Shown: positions 12,867 to 21,841, counted from the first letter of the stretch. The stretch is 32,334 nt of DNA from an uncultured Muribaculaceae bacterium (GCA_910583775.1 CAJTYD010000023.1:1-32334), one strand, 5' to 3'. The notes: generated from the letters alone by a model not told the origin. Translations and numbers: made by a program.

Positions 12867-14411
12867 TCAGAAGGATTTACCGTAGGAGGCTCGGTCGAGC
12901 GAGCGGTAGGAGATGGCTTCGGCGATGTGGCGCGCTAAAACGCGCTCGGAGCTGTCGAGATCGGCGATAGTGCGCGCTACGCGCAGAATCCGGTCGAAAG
13001 CGCGGGCGCTCATATCGAGCTTCGTCATGCGCTCCTTCAGCTTGGCGAGCCCCTCCTCGTCAGGCCAGGCATATTCATGCAAGAGGCGCGAATTCATCTG
13101 CGCGTTGCAGTGGATTCCCGGAATATCCTTATAACGCAGCTGCTGGATAGCCCGCGCCGCCATCACGCGGCTTCTTATCGCCGCCGAGCTTTCAGCCGGC
13201 TTTCGGTCGGCCATATCATCGAAGGCTACGGGCTCTATCTCGACCTGCAGGTCAATGCGGTCGAGCAGCGGGCCGGATATTTTGTTCATATACTTAGAAA
13301 CCTGACCTGCAGAGCAGGTGCATGGCTTTGTAGGATGGCCATAGTATCCGCAGGGACATGGATTCATCGAGGCCACGAGCATGAAACTCGCCGGATAATC
13401 GACTGTATATTTCGCCCTGGCGACCGTGATGACCCGATCTTCTATAGGTTGCCTCAGAACCTCAAGCACCTGCCTCGGGAATTCCGGGAATTCATCGAGG
13501 AAAAGCACGCCGTTATGAGCCAGCGAGATCTCGCCGGGCATCGGGCTCGCGCCGCCACCAACGAGAGCCACCGGCGAGACGGTATGATGGGGAGTGCGGA
13601 ACGGACGCGTGGTCATCAGCATGGCGCCGCGGCTGAGCTTGCCTGCCACGGAATGTATCTTTGTCGTCTCGAGGGCCTCAGCCATGCTCAAGGGAGGCAG
13701 AATCGAGGGAATACGCTTGGCCATCATCGACTTGCCGGCTCCCGGAGGGCCGACCATCAGAATATTATGGCCGCCGGCGCATGCCACCTCAAAAGCCCGC
13801 TTCACGCTCTCCTGCCCTTTCACTTCCGAAAAATCGAAATCGAACGACTGAGAGGATTCAGCGAAAATTTTCCTTGTATCGATCCTGACCGGGCTTAGTT
13901 GGGACTTACCCTCCAGAAGATCAGCGACCTCCTTCAGGTTTCTGACACCGAAAACGTCAATTTTATTCACCACAGCGGCCTCCGTCACGTTCCCCTCGGG
14001 AACGATCAGAAACTTGAAACCAAGCTCACGCGCCTTCACCGCCATGGGGAGCGCGCCCTTCACAGGGAGCACCGAACCATCGAGCGAAAGTTCGCCCATC
14101 ATCATATAATCGGAAAGATTGCCGCATCTCACCATCTCGGCGGCTGTGAGCAGACCGATGGCCATCGGAAGGTCGAAAGCGGCGCCCTCTTTCTTTACAT
14201 CCGCCGGAGAAAGGTTTATGACCGTGCGATAATGCGGAAACTCAAAGCCCGAATATTTCAGCGCCGACGCCATCCTCTGATAGCTTTCCCTAACTGCCTG
14301 GTCGGCCATCCCCACTATTGTGAAGCCGATTCCGGAGCTGATCTCGGTCTCTATGGTGACCGGGAACGCGTCGATGCCATGAATGGCTGCGGAGTAAACT
14401 TTTGTCAGCAC
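12867..14411 (-). CDS. comM: YifB/ComM family Mg-chelatase-like AAA+ ATPase
   Basis: 514 aa, standard for ComM, a hexameric helicase that promotes branch migration during integration of transforming DNA. The N-terminal ChlI-type domain (1 to about 165) begins MLTKVYSAAIHGID and includes INLSPADVKKEG. Walker A is GPPGAGKS at 221-228 and Walker B LFLDEF at 303-308. A Cys set (C352, C354, C364, C366; PCPCGYYG...PCTC) may bind zinc, and the C-terminal segment has the usual ILRVARTIADL helix. The lipoprotein gene upstream ends 23 nt before its start, so the two are probably cotranscribed. A tandem REP array abuts its stop codon. No other competence gene is in view. Confidence 0.94.
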   Translation of the reverse strand: MLTKVYSAAIHGIDAFPVTIETEISSGIGFTIVGMADQAVRESYQRMASALKYSGFEFPHYRTVINLSPADVKKEGAAFDLPMAIGLLTAAEMVRCGNLSDYMMMGELSLDGSVLPVKGALPMAVKARELGFKFLIVPEGNVTEAAVVNKIDVFGVRNLKEVADLLEGKSQLSPVRIDTRKIFAESSQSFDFDFSEVKGQESVKRAFEVACAGGHNILMVGPPGAGKSMMAKRIPSILPPLSMAEALETTKIHSVAGKLSRGAMLMTTRPFRTPHHTVSPVALVGGGASPMPGEISLAHNGVLFLDEFPEFPRQVLEVLRQPIEDRVITVARAKYTVDYPASFMLVASMNPCPCGYYGHPTKPCTCSAGQVSKYMNKISGPLLDRIDLQVEIEPVAFDDMADRKPAESSAAIRSRVMAARAIQQLRYKDIPGIHCNAQMNSRLLHEYAWPDEEGLAKLKERMTKLDMSARAFDRILRVARTIADLDSSERVLARHIAEAISYRSLDRASYGKSF

Positions 14412-14434
14412 GGTATTTCGATTTATATGTTATT

Positions 14435-15469
14435 TCAGGGCTTCTGGCGACGGAAGGCAGCCAACGCTTTGACGCGGTCCTCTCCACGATAAGCGGTATT
14501 TCCCTTTTTATCGAATACGATAAAATAGGGAGTGCGTTCAACGCCAAGCTTTTTAATATTCTCGTCGGCCTCTCCTCGAGGACTCCACACCCTGACGAAT
14601 CCCTTGAGAGAATCGTTGCGGAGCGTCATCTTCCAGGTGGTTGAATCCGGCTCAAGACAGATATCGGCGAGAAGCCTCGAAGACGAATCCGGAAAACTTT
14701 TCGCCAGCGACTTGAGAGAATCGATATCCATATATCTCGTATCGCCTGAGGAGCGCCAGAAATAGAGAAGGGCCGGATGTCTGCCGAAGCGAAGGGTGTC
14801 GAGGCCGTCGGCGAACGAATGGACCTCCATCTCCTTCATATTCGACGGCCCGACAGGCGAATGCGTGATCATGTCGCTGCGGCCGCACAGGTCCATCCAT
14901 CTTTCCTCAAGCGCGTCGTCCTTCAGCGATTTCCACAACCGGATGAAACCGCTCTCGTCGGCGCGTCGGTCATAATATTCGAGGAGAAGAATAGTGGAAA
15001 GGGGATTGGCGGGATTCTTCTTCACGAAACCGGCCACTGCGTCATTCACCCGCGAGGCGTCCTTCTGCGAGAGAGCCTCTCGGTTGGCAAGTCGCCACTT
15101 GCTCCATTCCTCGCTGATTTCGTTGCCCTCGACGCTCCACGACGCCGGATTCGGGCCGTCGCCCCTTATGATGATGTTGTCGCCTCGCTCAACGTAAAAA
15201 GCGAGCTCCGGGACGCTGCTGCCCCAGAAGACATACACAATCGTCGGATTGCGGGTATAACCCTTCTGCTCTCCCTTGCCTTTTGTCATCATGGTCGCCC
15301 CCTCCACATACCAGCCTTTCTTCGAATCGGAGGCATAGTAAAGGAACGTATATGTCTCATTCGCAGTCTTGGGCAATTCGAAATTGATCATAAACTCATT
15401 CTTGAGACACGACGTAAGCGACAAGAGCAAAGCAATATGCAATAATATTACAAATTTATTCTTCATCAT
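14435..15469 (-). CDS. Thioredoxin-fold lipoprotein lacking the CXXC motif
   Basis: 344 aa. A lipoprotein signal ends at LSLTSC (C21). The N-terminal half has the beta-rich look of DUF4369-type domains. The C-terminal part (about 215-344) resembles a TlpA/thioredoxin fold: HPALLYFWRSSGD where the redox WCxxC would be, and the cis-proline loop RTPYFIVFDKKG. The active-site cysteines are replaced by Arg-Ser-Ser-Gly, so it is unlikely to be a disulfide reductase. It may be a structural or binding relative of the many Bacteroidota TlpA-like lipoproteins. It lies 23 nt upstream of comM on the same strand. The second Met is an equally good start. I cannot assign a function. Confidence 0.75.
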   Translation of the reverse strand: MMKNKFVILLHIALLLSLTSCLKNEFMINFELPKTANETYTFLYYASDSKKGWYVEGATMMTKGKGEQKGYTRNPTIVYVFWGSSVPELAFYVERGDNIIIRGDGPNPASWSVEGNEISEEWSKWRLANREALSQKDASRVNDAVAGFVKKNPANPLSTILLLEYYDRRADESGFIRLWKSLKDDALEERWMDLCGRSDMITHSPVGPSNMKEMEVHSFADGLDTLRFGRHPALLYFWRSSGDTRYMDIDSLKSLAKSFPDSSSRLLADICLEPDSTTWKMTLRNDSLKGFVRVWSPRGEADENIKKLGVERTPYFIVFDKKGNTAYRGEDRVKALAAFRRQKP

Positions 15470-15482
15470 GCGAATTTATAAA

Positions 15483-15517
15483 AAAAATGTCTGACTTTCA
15501 AAATGTCAGACATTTTT
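15483..15517. terminator. Bidirectional-type terminator hairpin
   Basis: A 13-bp perfect stem, AAAAATGTCTGAC with GTCAGACATTTTT, around a 9-nt loop. It lies between the WYL gene's stop and the lipoprotein gene's start. On the minus strand it ends in T7 and would terminate WYL transcription. Confidence 0.85.
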
Positions 15518-15578
15518 CTATGATATTGTTAAAATTTAACCTCAAGGATTTCAAAGGTATCTGCGGAAGCCTTTTGCC

Positions 15579-16523
15579 TCAATTCGATGAAACCGGCTCT
15601 CCGTTGCTTCCAATGGAAACATATTTGCCGGCCATGTGCATGATCAGGCTCGTTATCTCGCTTCTCAGCTCCTTTGGTGAGAGAACCTCGACATCGGGCC
15701 CCATCCCGAGCACCGACTTCTTGAAATCATCGCTCGGCACGAAGAAATATTCGAAAATCGAGCTGTCGAAATCCGCCATGAGCTCCTTCTGCGACGAATG
15801 GAGGGGAAGGGTGCGGATCATATCGCGCGTTGTGCCGCCCACGCGCATTCTGATAGGCACAGGCTTGAGCGATGAATCGACATCCATCCCGTAATAGTTC
15901 TTGAAGAATTCAGAGGGGGTGAAATTGCTGTCGTATTCGAATTTCTTTTCTGTTATGTCGAGGCTAAGCACTCTGGCGAGGTCGAAGACGAGCATATTTC
16001 CCGTGTCCTCCTCCTTGGCAAGCAGGAACCATGCGCGGTTCCAGAATCTGACGCAATACGGAGCCACATAGAGCTCTGTCTTCTGCCGCTCGGTGGTCGG
16101 GATGGTATAGACGATTCTGAGGATTCTGTCCTGCTTCATGGCCTCGATAATGGTGGTGAGGCCGAATTTTTCCTCCGGAGTGATGTCGACGACAATACGG
16201 TTTTCGACATTTCCCGATTTCGTGATCAGATTCGAAAGGCTGAGGGTCTGAAGCATCCAGACCTTAAGGCGTGTGGATTCAGGAGCGTTCTCGTCGGCGA
16301 CATAATACTGGTTGTGGTCGCTGCGATCACACAATATCTTTATTCCAAATAGATGTTCAATCGCCTCCCGGTGATTATGGAACGTCCGCAATGCGAGCGG
16401 AGAATGATCACCGTTCAAGGGCGAGTTCTTCCATAAATTGGAAATTTCTTCGTAAGTTATTTTTTTTGCATGGCGTACTACATCAATTAGCCACACATAT
16501 CTTCGAAACAAGTCGCGCTTCAT
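15579..16523 (-). CDS. WYL-domain transcriptional regulator
   Basis: 314 aa. The N-terminal part (1 to about 75) is a winged-helix-like DNA-binding region (KKITYEEISNLWKN ... LALRTFHNHREAIE). About 120-200 is the WYL domain, whose signature reads AWFLLA (W165-F-L). The rest is a WYL C-terminal extension (WCX). WYL proteins are regulators whose WYL domain senses nucleic acid or nucleotide ligands, and they are often linked to DNA damage or defence. No defence genes flank this one. It stands alone between terminators, with its own promoter element and a 10-bp direct repeat in the leader that could be its operator. Confidence 0.88.
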   Translation of the reverse strand: MKRDLFRRYVWLIDVVRHAKKITYEEISNLWKNSPLNGDHSPLALRTFHNHREAIEHLFGIKILCDRSDHNQYYVADENAPESTRLKVWMLQTLSLSNLITKSGNVENRIVVDITPEEKFGLTTIIEAMKQDRILRIVYTIPTTERQKTELYVAPYCVRFWNRAWFLLAKEEDTGNMLVFDLARVLSLDITEKKFEYDSNFTPSEFFKNYYGMDVDSSLKPVPIRMRVGGTTRDMIRTLPLHSSQKELMADFDSSIFEYFFVPSDDFKKSVLGMGPDVEVLSPKELRSEITSLIMHMAGKYVSIGSNGEPVSSN

Positions 16524-16589
16524 GTTCTTAGAAAACTAACTTGGAGTACAAATATTTTTATTGGTTTTACAGTCCTGAAAGGACCGTTA

Positions 16590-16609
16590 TAACTGCTTTT
16601 AACTGCTAT
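16590..16609 (-). promoter_or_regulatory. 10-bp tandem direct repeat (TAACTGCT core) in the WYL leader
   Basis: TAACTGCTTT at 16590-16599 and TAACTGCTAT at 16600-16609 are adjacent direct repeats at the predicted transcription start of the WYL gene, next to the -7 element. Autoregulatory operator sites are one explanation. Confidence 0.4.
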
Positions 16610-16610
16610 G

Positions 16611-16618
16611 CAAAAGTA
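16611..16618 (-). promoter_or_regulatory. Bacteroidota -7 element (TACTTTTG) for the WYL gene
   Basis: Exact TAnnTTTG on the minus strand, 88 nt upstream of the WYL start, in an AT-rich 296-nt intergenic gap (16524-16819). Confidence 0.5.
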
Positions 16619-16735
16619 ATAATTAATATTAAAATTAACAAGAAAAAGTGATGGAAATTTCACATTTGCCAAATTTTCTCACTTTTAAACCAAATTTAAT
16701 CAGCAGATTAGTTCCATAAAACAGCGGCAATACAC

Positions 16736-16779
16736 AAAAAAACCGGCATCATGAGAGCAGATTTTCCTCATGATGCCGG
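16736..16779 (-). terminator. Intrinsic terminator after the mannose-1-P guanylyltransferase gene
   Basis: A 13-bp perfect stem, CCGGCATCATGAG (16743-16755) with CTCATGATGCCGG (16767-16779). On the minus strand it is followed directly by a T-rich run, the reverse of the A tract ending at 16742. Confidence 0.9.
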
Positions 16780-16819
16780 AGCTTATTGCCGATCTTTATA
16801 TATTCCTCAAATATATTCC

Positions 16820-17905
16820 TCAAATGTATTCCTCGCCGAAGCGGGTCTCCACATCGTTTACGATATGGCGGATATTCTGCTCGTCAGCAATGGGATAGAT
16901 AAGAATCGCATTGCCGTTGTCGGCGACTATATAGCCATCCAGACCGGAAGCCACGATTATCTTCCCGGTCTTGGAGGCGAAGACAGTGTCCCTGCAGCCG
17001 TATGCGAGAACTTTGCAGTTTTGCGTCACGTTTCCCTCCTGATTCTTGGGAGAGCTGTCGTAAAGCGCCTTCCAGCTGCCGAGGTCGCTCCAGCCGAGGT
17101 CGGCACTCTTCACATAGACATTGGGAGCCTTCTCCATGATGGCGTAATCGATCGATATCGACGGGGCGTTAGGGAAAGCGGCCTCGATGAAGGAAGTCTC
17201 CGCAGGAGTTCCGTAAACGCCATTTCCGGCATCGAACACCGAAGAAACCTCCGGGGCGATACGCGAGAAGGATTCGAGGATCGTCGAGGCCTTCCAGAGA
17301 AAGACGCCGGCGTTCCAGAAGAACTCGCCCGTGGAGAGAAAGACCTTCGCCATCTCGAGATTAGGCTTCTCGGTGAAGGTCTTCACCTTGAAAATACCCG
17401 GAAACTCCTCCACGGCACTCCCCTGCTGGATATATCCGTAGCCGGTCTGGGGCGATGTGGGAGTGATTCCGATCGTAAGCAGGCAATCCCTGTTCTCGAC
17501 GAACTCGAAGCCTTCCTCGAGGGTCTTTCTGAAAGCGTCCTCCTTTAGGATCAGGTGGTCGGAAGGGAGCGTCACTATCGATGCCTCCGGATCGAGAGCC
17601 TTGATATGGTTTGCAGCCCAGCAGAGACAAGGCGCGGTGTTGCGTCGCGCCGGCTCGAGAAGGATATTCTGGTCGAGAATGTCGGGAAGCTGTTGTTTAA
17701 CTATTTCGCGATATGCGCTGTTGGTGACCAGAATGATGCGTGAAGGATCGACCAGCGGACGGATCCGTTCAACAGTGAGCTGCAGAAGGCTGCGGCCCGT
17801 GCCGAAAAAATCGAGAAACTGCTTTGGCATGCCCGTGCGGCTGAAAGGCCAAAACCGGGACCCCACGCCCCCGCACATCACCACACAATATCTATGTGTA
17901 TTCAT
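16820..17905 (-). CDS. manC: Mannose-1-phosphate guanylyltransferase
   Basis: 361 aa. It makes GDP-mannose from mannose-1-phosphate and GTP in the cytoplasm for capsule, O-antigen or other glycan synthesis. The nucleotidyltransferase signature is near the N-terminus (CGGVGSRFWPFSR ... PKQF). EPARRNTAP, LPSDHLI, FTEKP and the metal-site-like SIDYAIMEK and GWSDLGSW follow, all typical of the GMP family. There is no fused C-terminal phosphomannose isomerase domain, so it is the short monofunctional type. It is 72 nt downstream of the Na/Pi cotransporter gene and may be cotranscribed, though functional linkage is unclear. A strong terminator follows. Confidence 0.93.
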   Translation of the reverse strand: MNTHRYCVVMCGGVGSRFWPFSRTGMPKQFLDFFGTGRSLLQLTVERIRPLVDPSRIILVTNSAYREIVKQQLPDILDQNILLEPARRNTAPCLCWAANHIKALDPEASIVTLPSDHLILKEDAFRKTLEEGFEFVENRDCLLTIGITPTSPQTGYGYIQQGSAVEEFPGIFKVKTFTEKPNLEMAKVFLSTGEFFWNAGVFLWKASTILESFSRIAPEVSSVFDAGNGVYGTPAETSFIEAAFPNAPSISIDYAIMEKAPNVYVKSADLGWSDLGSWKALYDSSPKNQEGNVTQNCKVLAYGCRDTVFASKTGKIIVASGLDGYIVADNGNAILIYPIADEQNIRHIVNDVETRFGEEYI

Positions 17906-17977
17906 AACCGCATAATTAGATAATTAAGTATTTATTCGGGTAGAGCACTTAGATCCATCAGGGAAGAGGCGCCGGCT

Positions 17978-19768
17978 TCACGATAGCGACGCGGGCTTGA
18001 ACTGATGCTTGACGCCCTCCACGACATTAAGCATATAGTCACCGAGCTTCTCTCCCTCGCTGATAAGATCCATGAAGAAGATACCCTCCTGATAGTCATA
18101 TTCCTTATTGTTGATACTGAATATGTTGCCGTCGCGAAGCTTGTTGCGCAGATTGTTGATCTCGCGCTCTTTGTTGTAGGCCTTGACGATCTTCGAGCTT
18201 TCTGGAGTCTCCATATCCTCGAGCAGCGAAACCATATTCTTCATCGATTCGTCGATCATGTCATACATCTGGTCGATCTCATGAAGCACCGCGGCGTCGA
18301 AGTTGACATGGTTCTGGTTCTTGCGCTGAAGCGTCTTAGCGATATTGAAACATCCGTCGGCTATCGATTCGATCTCGCTGATTATGCGGAGCATGCCGGC
18401 GATCTTCATCTTGCCCTCAGGACTCAGACGCCCTTCGGCCACACGGTTCAGATAATTGCCGATCTCTATCTCCATGCGGTCGGAAATCTCCTCGTATTTC
18501 TCAAGCCGGGAATATATCTGGGTGTAGCTGTCTTCCTTCTCTTCGGTATGTATGAGCTCCCGAGCCATTCCGAGCATTCTGTCGACTCTCCTGGCATAAA
18601 GCACGATCTCCTTCTGGGCCTGAGCGATGTTAAGCTCGGAGGCCGACATAAGGCCTCGCCCGATATATTTGAGCGAGAATTCCTCCTCCTCGTCCTTGTG
18701 GCGCGTAGGCATAATCCAGCAGACAGCCTTGACATAGAGTTTGGTGAACCATATCATGATCAGGAGGTTGCAGGCGTTGAACACCGTCGGGAACATCGCC
18801 AGGCCCAAAGCCACGCAGCTCTGGGCGCGCGCCGTGAGGCCTCCCTTGGGACTGATGAGCGTCGAATCGGCCATTTTCGCCTCCTGCGCCGCACTGATGT
18901 CGAGAGGATTGATGCCGTCGCAGGCTTTGGTTATGTCGGCCACAAGATCCACAAACGGCTGAAAAATACATAGAACTATCAGCGAGCCTATCACGTTGAA
19001 GAGCACGTGGCCCATCGCCGTGCGTTTCGCCGCGAGGTTTCCGCTCAGAGAGGCAAGCACCGGCGTGATGGTCGTTCCGATGTTACCGCCAAGAATGATC
19101 GCGCATCCGAGCAAGAAGGATATCCACCCTTGCGAGCACATGATCAGCGTTATGGCGAATGTGGCCGCCGAACTCTGCGCCACCATCGTGACGACAATGC
19201 CTAATACGAAGAAAATCAGGATCGAACCTATGCCGAGGCTTGTGTAATTGGTGAGAAACTGAAGCATCTCGGGGTTCTGCTCCAGATTCGGGACATAGAC
19301 GCTGATGAGGTCAAGACCCATGAAGAGGAAACAGAATCCGATGAGAAACTCTCCGAAACTCTTGTAGCCCCCCTTCTTCATGAAAAGCATCGGGACGCCT
19401 ATGGCAAGCAGAAGAATACTGTAGTCGGAGATCTTGACCTCGAACGAAAATGCCGAGATGATCCAGGTGGTGGCTGTCGTGCCGACATTCGCTCCGAAGA
19501 TCACCGCCATCGATTGCTGCAGACTCATAAGACCGGCGTTCACGAAGCTCACCACCATCACCGTCGAGGCGCTCGAACTCTGGATCAAGGCCGTGATCAC
19601 GATTCCGGTCAGCACTCCGGTGACACGGTTCTTGGTCATCACCCCCAGAATATTGCGCAGGCGGTCGCCGGCCACTTTCTGCAAGCCTTCGCTCATAACC
19701 TTCATTCCGTACAGGAAAAGACACACCGAGCCTAAAAGACTGATAAAATCGACTATAGTATAATTCAT
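17978..19768 (-). CDS. Na/Pi cotransporter family protein with PhoU-like domain
   Basis: 596 aa. The membrane part (1 to about 350) has the two inverted-repeat NptA motifs, QSSSAST (from Q63) and QSSAAT (from Q198), each paired with a GAN/GGN-x-GTT segment (GANVGTTAT, GGNIGTTIT), which form the substrate site. The C-terminal part (about 370-585) is a PhoU-like helical bundle with repeated acidic motifs. It should import phosphate with sodium across the inner membrane. The PhoU part may regulate flux. The gene has a divergent promoter region shared with folA. Confidence 0.93.
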   Translation of the reverse strand: MNYTIVDFISLLGSVCLFLYGMKVMSEGLQKVAGDRLRNILGVMTKNRVTGVLTGIVITALIQSSSASTVMVVSFVNAGLMSLQQSMAVIFGANVGTTATTWIISAFSFEVKISDYSILLLAIGVPMLFMKKGGYKSFGEFLIGFCFLFMGLDLISVYVPNLEQNPEMLQFLTNYTSLGIGSILIFFVLGIVVTMVAQSSAATFAITLIMCSQGWISFLLGCAIILGGNIGTTITPVLASLSGNLAAKRTAMGHVLFNVIGSLIVLCIFQPFVDLVADITKACDGINPLDISAAQEAKMADSTLISPKGGLTARAQSCVALGLAMFPTVFNACNLLIMIWFTKLYVKAVCWIMPTRHKDEEEEFSLKYIGRGLMSASELNIAQAQKEIVLYARRVDRMLGMARELIHTEEKEDSYTQIYSRLEKYEEISDRMEIEIGNYLNRVAEGRLSPEGKMKIAGMLRIISEIESIADGCFNIAKTLQRKNQNHVNFDAAVLHEIDQMYDMIDESMKNMVSLLEDMETPESSKIVKAYNKEREINNLRNKLRDGNIFSINNKEYDYQEGIFFMDLISEGEKLGDYMLNVVEGVKHQFKPASLS

Positions 19769-19849
19769 CGGTTATTTCTGATTCCGAACCTCCAAAGGTC
19801 CTGTTAGATAAAAATCCGGACCCTTGAGATAAGTTCATGGTTTATTTGC

Positions 19850-19857
19850 AAAATTAA
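19850..19857 (-). promoter_or_regulatory. Bacteroidota -7 element (TAATTTTG) for the Na/Pi gene
   Basis: Exact TAnnTTTG on the minus strand, 82 nt upstream of the Na/Pi cotransporter start. A near match (TTTATTTG at 19842-19849) on the plus strand directly adjoins it and could serve folA, so the two divergent promoters may share DNA. Confidence 0.45.
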
Positions 19858-19917
19858 GGAAATATTTCGATAATTTTATTAATTTTACTATCAAATCCAA
19901 TCAAATATCGCATCCTC

Positions 19918-20511
19918 ATGGAACTATCGATTCTTTTCCCCTCGGATCCTAACGAAACCGACATTCACGACACGACGCGAATCCACCCCTTCTCCCTCTA
20001 TAACTCCTCGACGGAACGAAATCGCGAGGTCTGGGCAATCGTAGCCCTCGACAGCTTGCGCGCCATCGGCAAAGATGGCGGAATCCCCTGGCGGCTCAGG
20101 GAGGATCTCCGTCATTTCAAGGAAATCACGATGGGTCATCCCGTAATAATGGGACGCAGGACCTGGGAATCGTTGCCGCGCCGCCCCCTTCCCGGGCGCC
20201 GCAACATCGTTATTACCCGCAATCCAGACTACTCCGCCGAAGGAGCGCAGACAGCCTCCTCTCTCGAATGCGCAATCGCCTCCTGCGAACCTTCCGAAAT
20301 ACCCGTAATCATCGGCGGTGCCCACATATATGAGGCGGCTCTCCCCTTATGCACCAGACTCTATGTGACGGCTGTCGAGCTCGAAACCCCGGACGCCGAC
20401 ACTTTCTTTCCTGCCTTGCCTGCCTCCGAATGGAGCCTTGCCGAAAACGGAGAAAGAATGGTTTCGGAAAACGGCATCGCCTACAGCTTCCTGACCTATA
20501 TAAGAAAATAA
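19918..20511 (+). CDS. folA: Dihydrofolate reductase
   Basis: The enzyme reduces dihydrofolate to tetrahydrofolate with NADPH, needed for thymidylate and purine synthesis; it is the trimethoprim target. The DHFR core begins at about residue 38 (VWAIVALDSLRAIGKDGGIPW). The catalytic acid is D63 in LREDLRHF. GHPVIMGRRTWESL and VIIGGAHIYEAAL complete the cofactor site. At 197 aa it is longer than the usual ~160 because of a 37-residue N-terminal extension with no internal Met. No obvious alternative ATG exists, so either the extension is real or translation starts at a non-ATG codon. The GT4 gene follows after 61 nt. Confidence 0.93.
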   Translation: MELSILFPSDPNETDIHDTTRIHPFSLYNSSTERNREVWAIVALDSLRAIGKDGGIPWRLREDLRHFKEITMGHPVIMGRRTWESLPRRPLPGRRNIVITRNPDYSAEGAQTASSLECAIASCEPSEIPVIIGGAHIYEAALPLCTRLYVTAVELETPDADTFFPALPASEWSLAENGERMVSENGIAYSFLTYIRK

Positions 20512-20572
20512 AGATTCTCATAGAAGGGGTTACAGGACAACCCATATTATCAGAGACATTTCCAACACGGAT

Positions 20573-21841
20573 ATGAAAGCCGTACTCATAAACAAATCCG
20601 ATTCGACGGGTGGCGCCGCTGTCGTCACCTACCGCCTTATGGAGGCGCTCAGAAGCGCCGGCATCGACGCCCGCATGCTTGTCACCGAGAAATTCACCGA
20701 TTCGCCGTATGTCGAGACAGCCGCCTCTAAAGGCACGATAATGCGCAGCTTCCTTGTCGAGAGACTGAAGATTTTCATGAAAAACGGCTTTGACAGGTCG
20801 ACCCTATTCAAGATCGACACGGCTTCCGACGGGCTGCCGCTCCACCGCCATCCTCTTGTCAAAGAGGCCGACGTGATATGTCTCAACTGGGTGAACCAGG
20901 GTATGCTTTCTCTCAAGGAGATAGAGAGAATCTCCGCGCTTGGAAAACCCGTGGTCTGGACCATGCACGACATGTGGAATTTCACCGGCATCTGCCATCA
21001 CGCCGGAGGATGCGGCAAATTCCGTGACATCTGTCACGACTGCTTCCTGCTTGGCAAAAGAGCCGCCTCAAACGACCTCTCCACAAAGACGATGAAACGC
21101 AAGAAACAGCTCTATTCATCAAAAGGAATCACATTCGTGGCCGTGAGCAACTGGCTTGCCGCGCTCGCACGGCAGTCGTCGCTTCTCTCCGGCATGAGGA
21201 CAGAGGTCATTCCAAACGCCTTTCCCCTTCCCTCGAATGTCTCGCTGCGGGAAAGCGTTCCGAATGGCTCCGAGACCACGGGAAAGCCAGTGACGCTCGT
21301 TTTCGGCGCCGCGCGTCTCGACGATCCAATAAAGGGGCTGCCGATTCTGGTCGAAGCCACGAGGATCCTTAAGGAGAAATATCCGGACGAGGCCGAGAGA
21401 ATGGAGCTCGTCACCTTCGGCAACGTCAGAAACCCCGCCGCATTCGACGGAATCGCCCTCCGTCACCGTCACTTAGGCATCATAAACGGCGCCGACAGAA
21501 TCCGCGACATATATCTTCACGGAGATATCGTCGTCTCCACCTCTCTTTACGAGACCCTGCCCGGCACGCTTGTCGAGGGGCAGGCCTACGGATGTGTCCC
21601 GGTAAGCTTCAGCCGCGGCGGCCAGAGCGACATCATAACCCACCGCGAGACGGGCTGGCTCTGCGATTTCAACGAAGAATCCCTTCAGGCCAACGCCGGG
21701 GCGATAGCCGAAGGGATAATATGGGCGGCGCATGCCCCGGAGGACACGCGCCGCAAAATGCTTTCAAATGTAATATCCAGGTTCAGTGCCGAATCCGTGG
21801 CGAAGAGATACATAGCTCTCTTCAGCTCCCTGCTCGGATAG
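20573..21841 (+). CDS. Glycosyltransferase family 4 (GT-B) protein
   Basis: 422 aa with a GT-B fold. The N-terminal acceptor domain starts MKAVLINKSDSTGGAAVVTYRL, the GG loop of GT4 enzymes. A Cys/His-rich segment follows (MWNFTGICHHAGGCGKF ... CHDC), found in a Bacteroidota subgroup. The C-terminal donor domain has the acidic ETLPGTLVEGQA motif and GCVPVSF. It probably adds a sugar during surface polysaccharide or glycoprotein synthesis; donor and acceptor cannot be read from the sequence. The gene follows folA by 61 nt with no terminator, so read-through from folA is likely. It converges on gyrB with only 22 nt between stops. Confidence 0.88.
   Translation: MKAVLINKSDSTGGAAVVTYRLMEALRSAGIDARMLVTEKFTDSPYVETAASKGTIMRSFLVERLKIFMKNGFDRSTLFKIDTASDGLPLHRHPLVKEADVICLNWVNQGMLSLKEIERISALGKPVVWTMHDMWNFTGICHHAGGCGKFRDICHDCFLLGKRAASNDLSTKTMKRKKQLYSSKGITFVAVSNWLAALARQSSLLSGMRTEVIPNAFPLPSNVSLRESVPNGSETTGKPVTLVFGAARLDDPIKGLPILVEATRILKEKYPDEAERMELVTFGNVRNPAAFDGIALRHRHLGIINGADRIRDIYLHGDIVVSTSLYETLPGTLVEGQAYGCVPVSFSRGGQSDIITHRETGWLCDFNEESLQANAGAIAEGIIWAAHAPEDTRRKMLSNVISRFSAESVAKRYIALFSSLLG

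Noticed and set aside
13077..13898. Long open frame (273 codons) antisense to comM
   Set aside because: No domain or initiation context; fully inside comM, whose Walker motifs are intact.
19842..19849. Plus-strand TTTATTTG as a firm folA promoter
   Set aside because: It misses the TA of the TAnnTTTG consensus; kept only as a remark under the divergent promoter.
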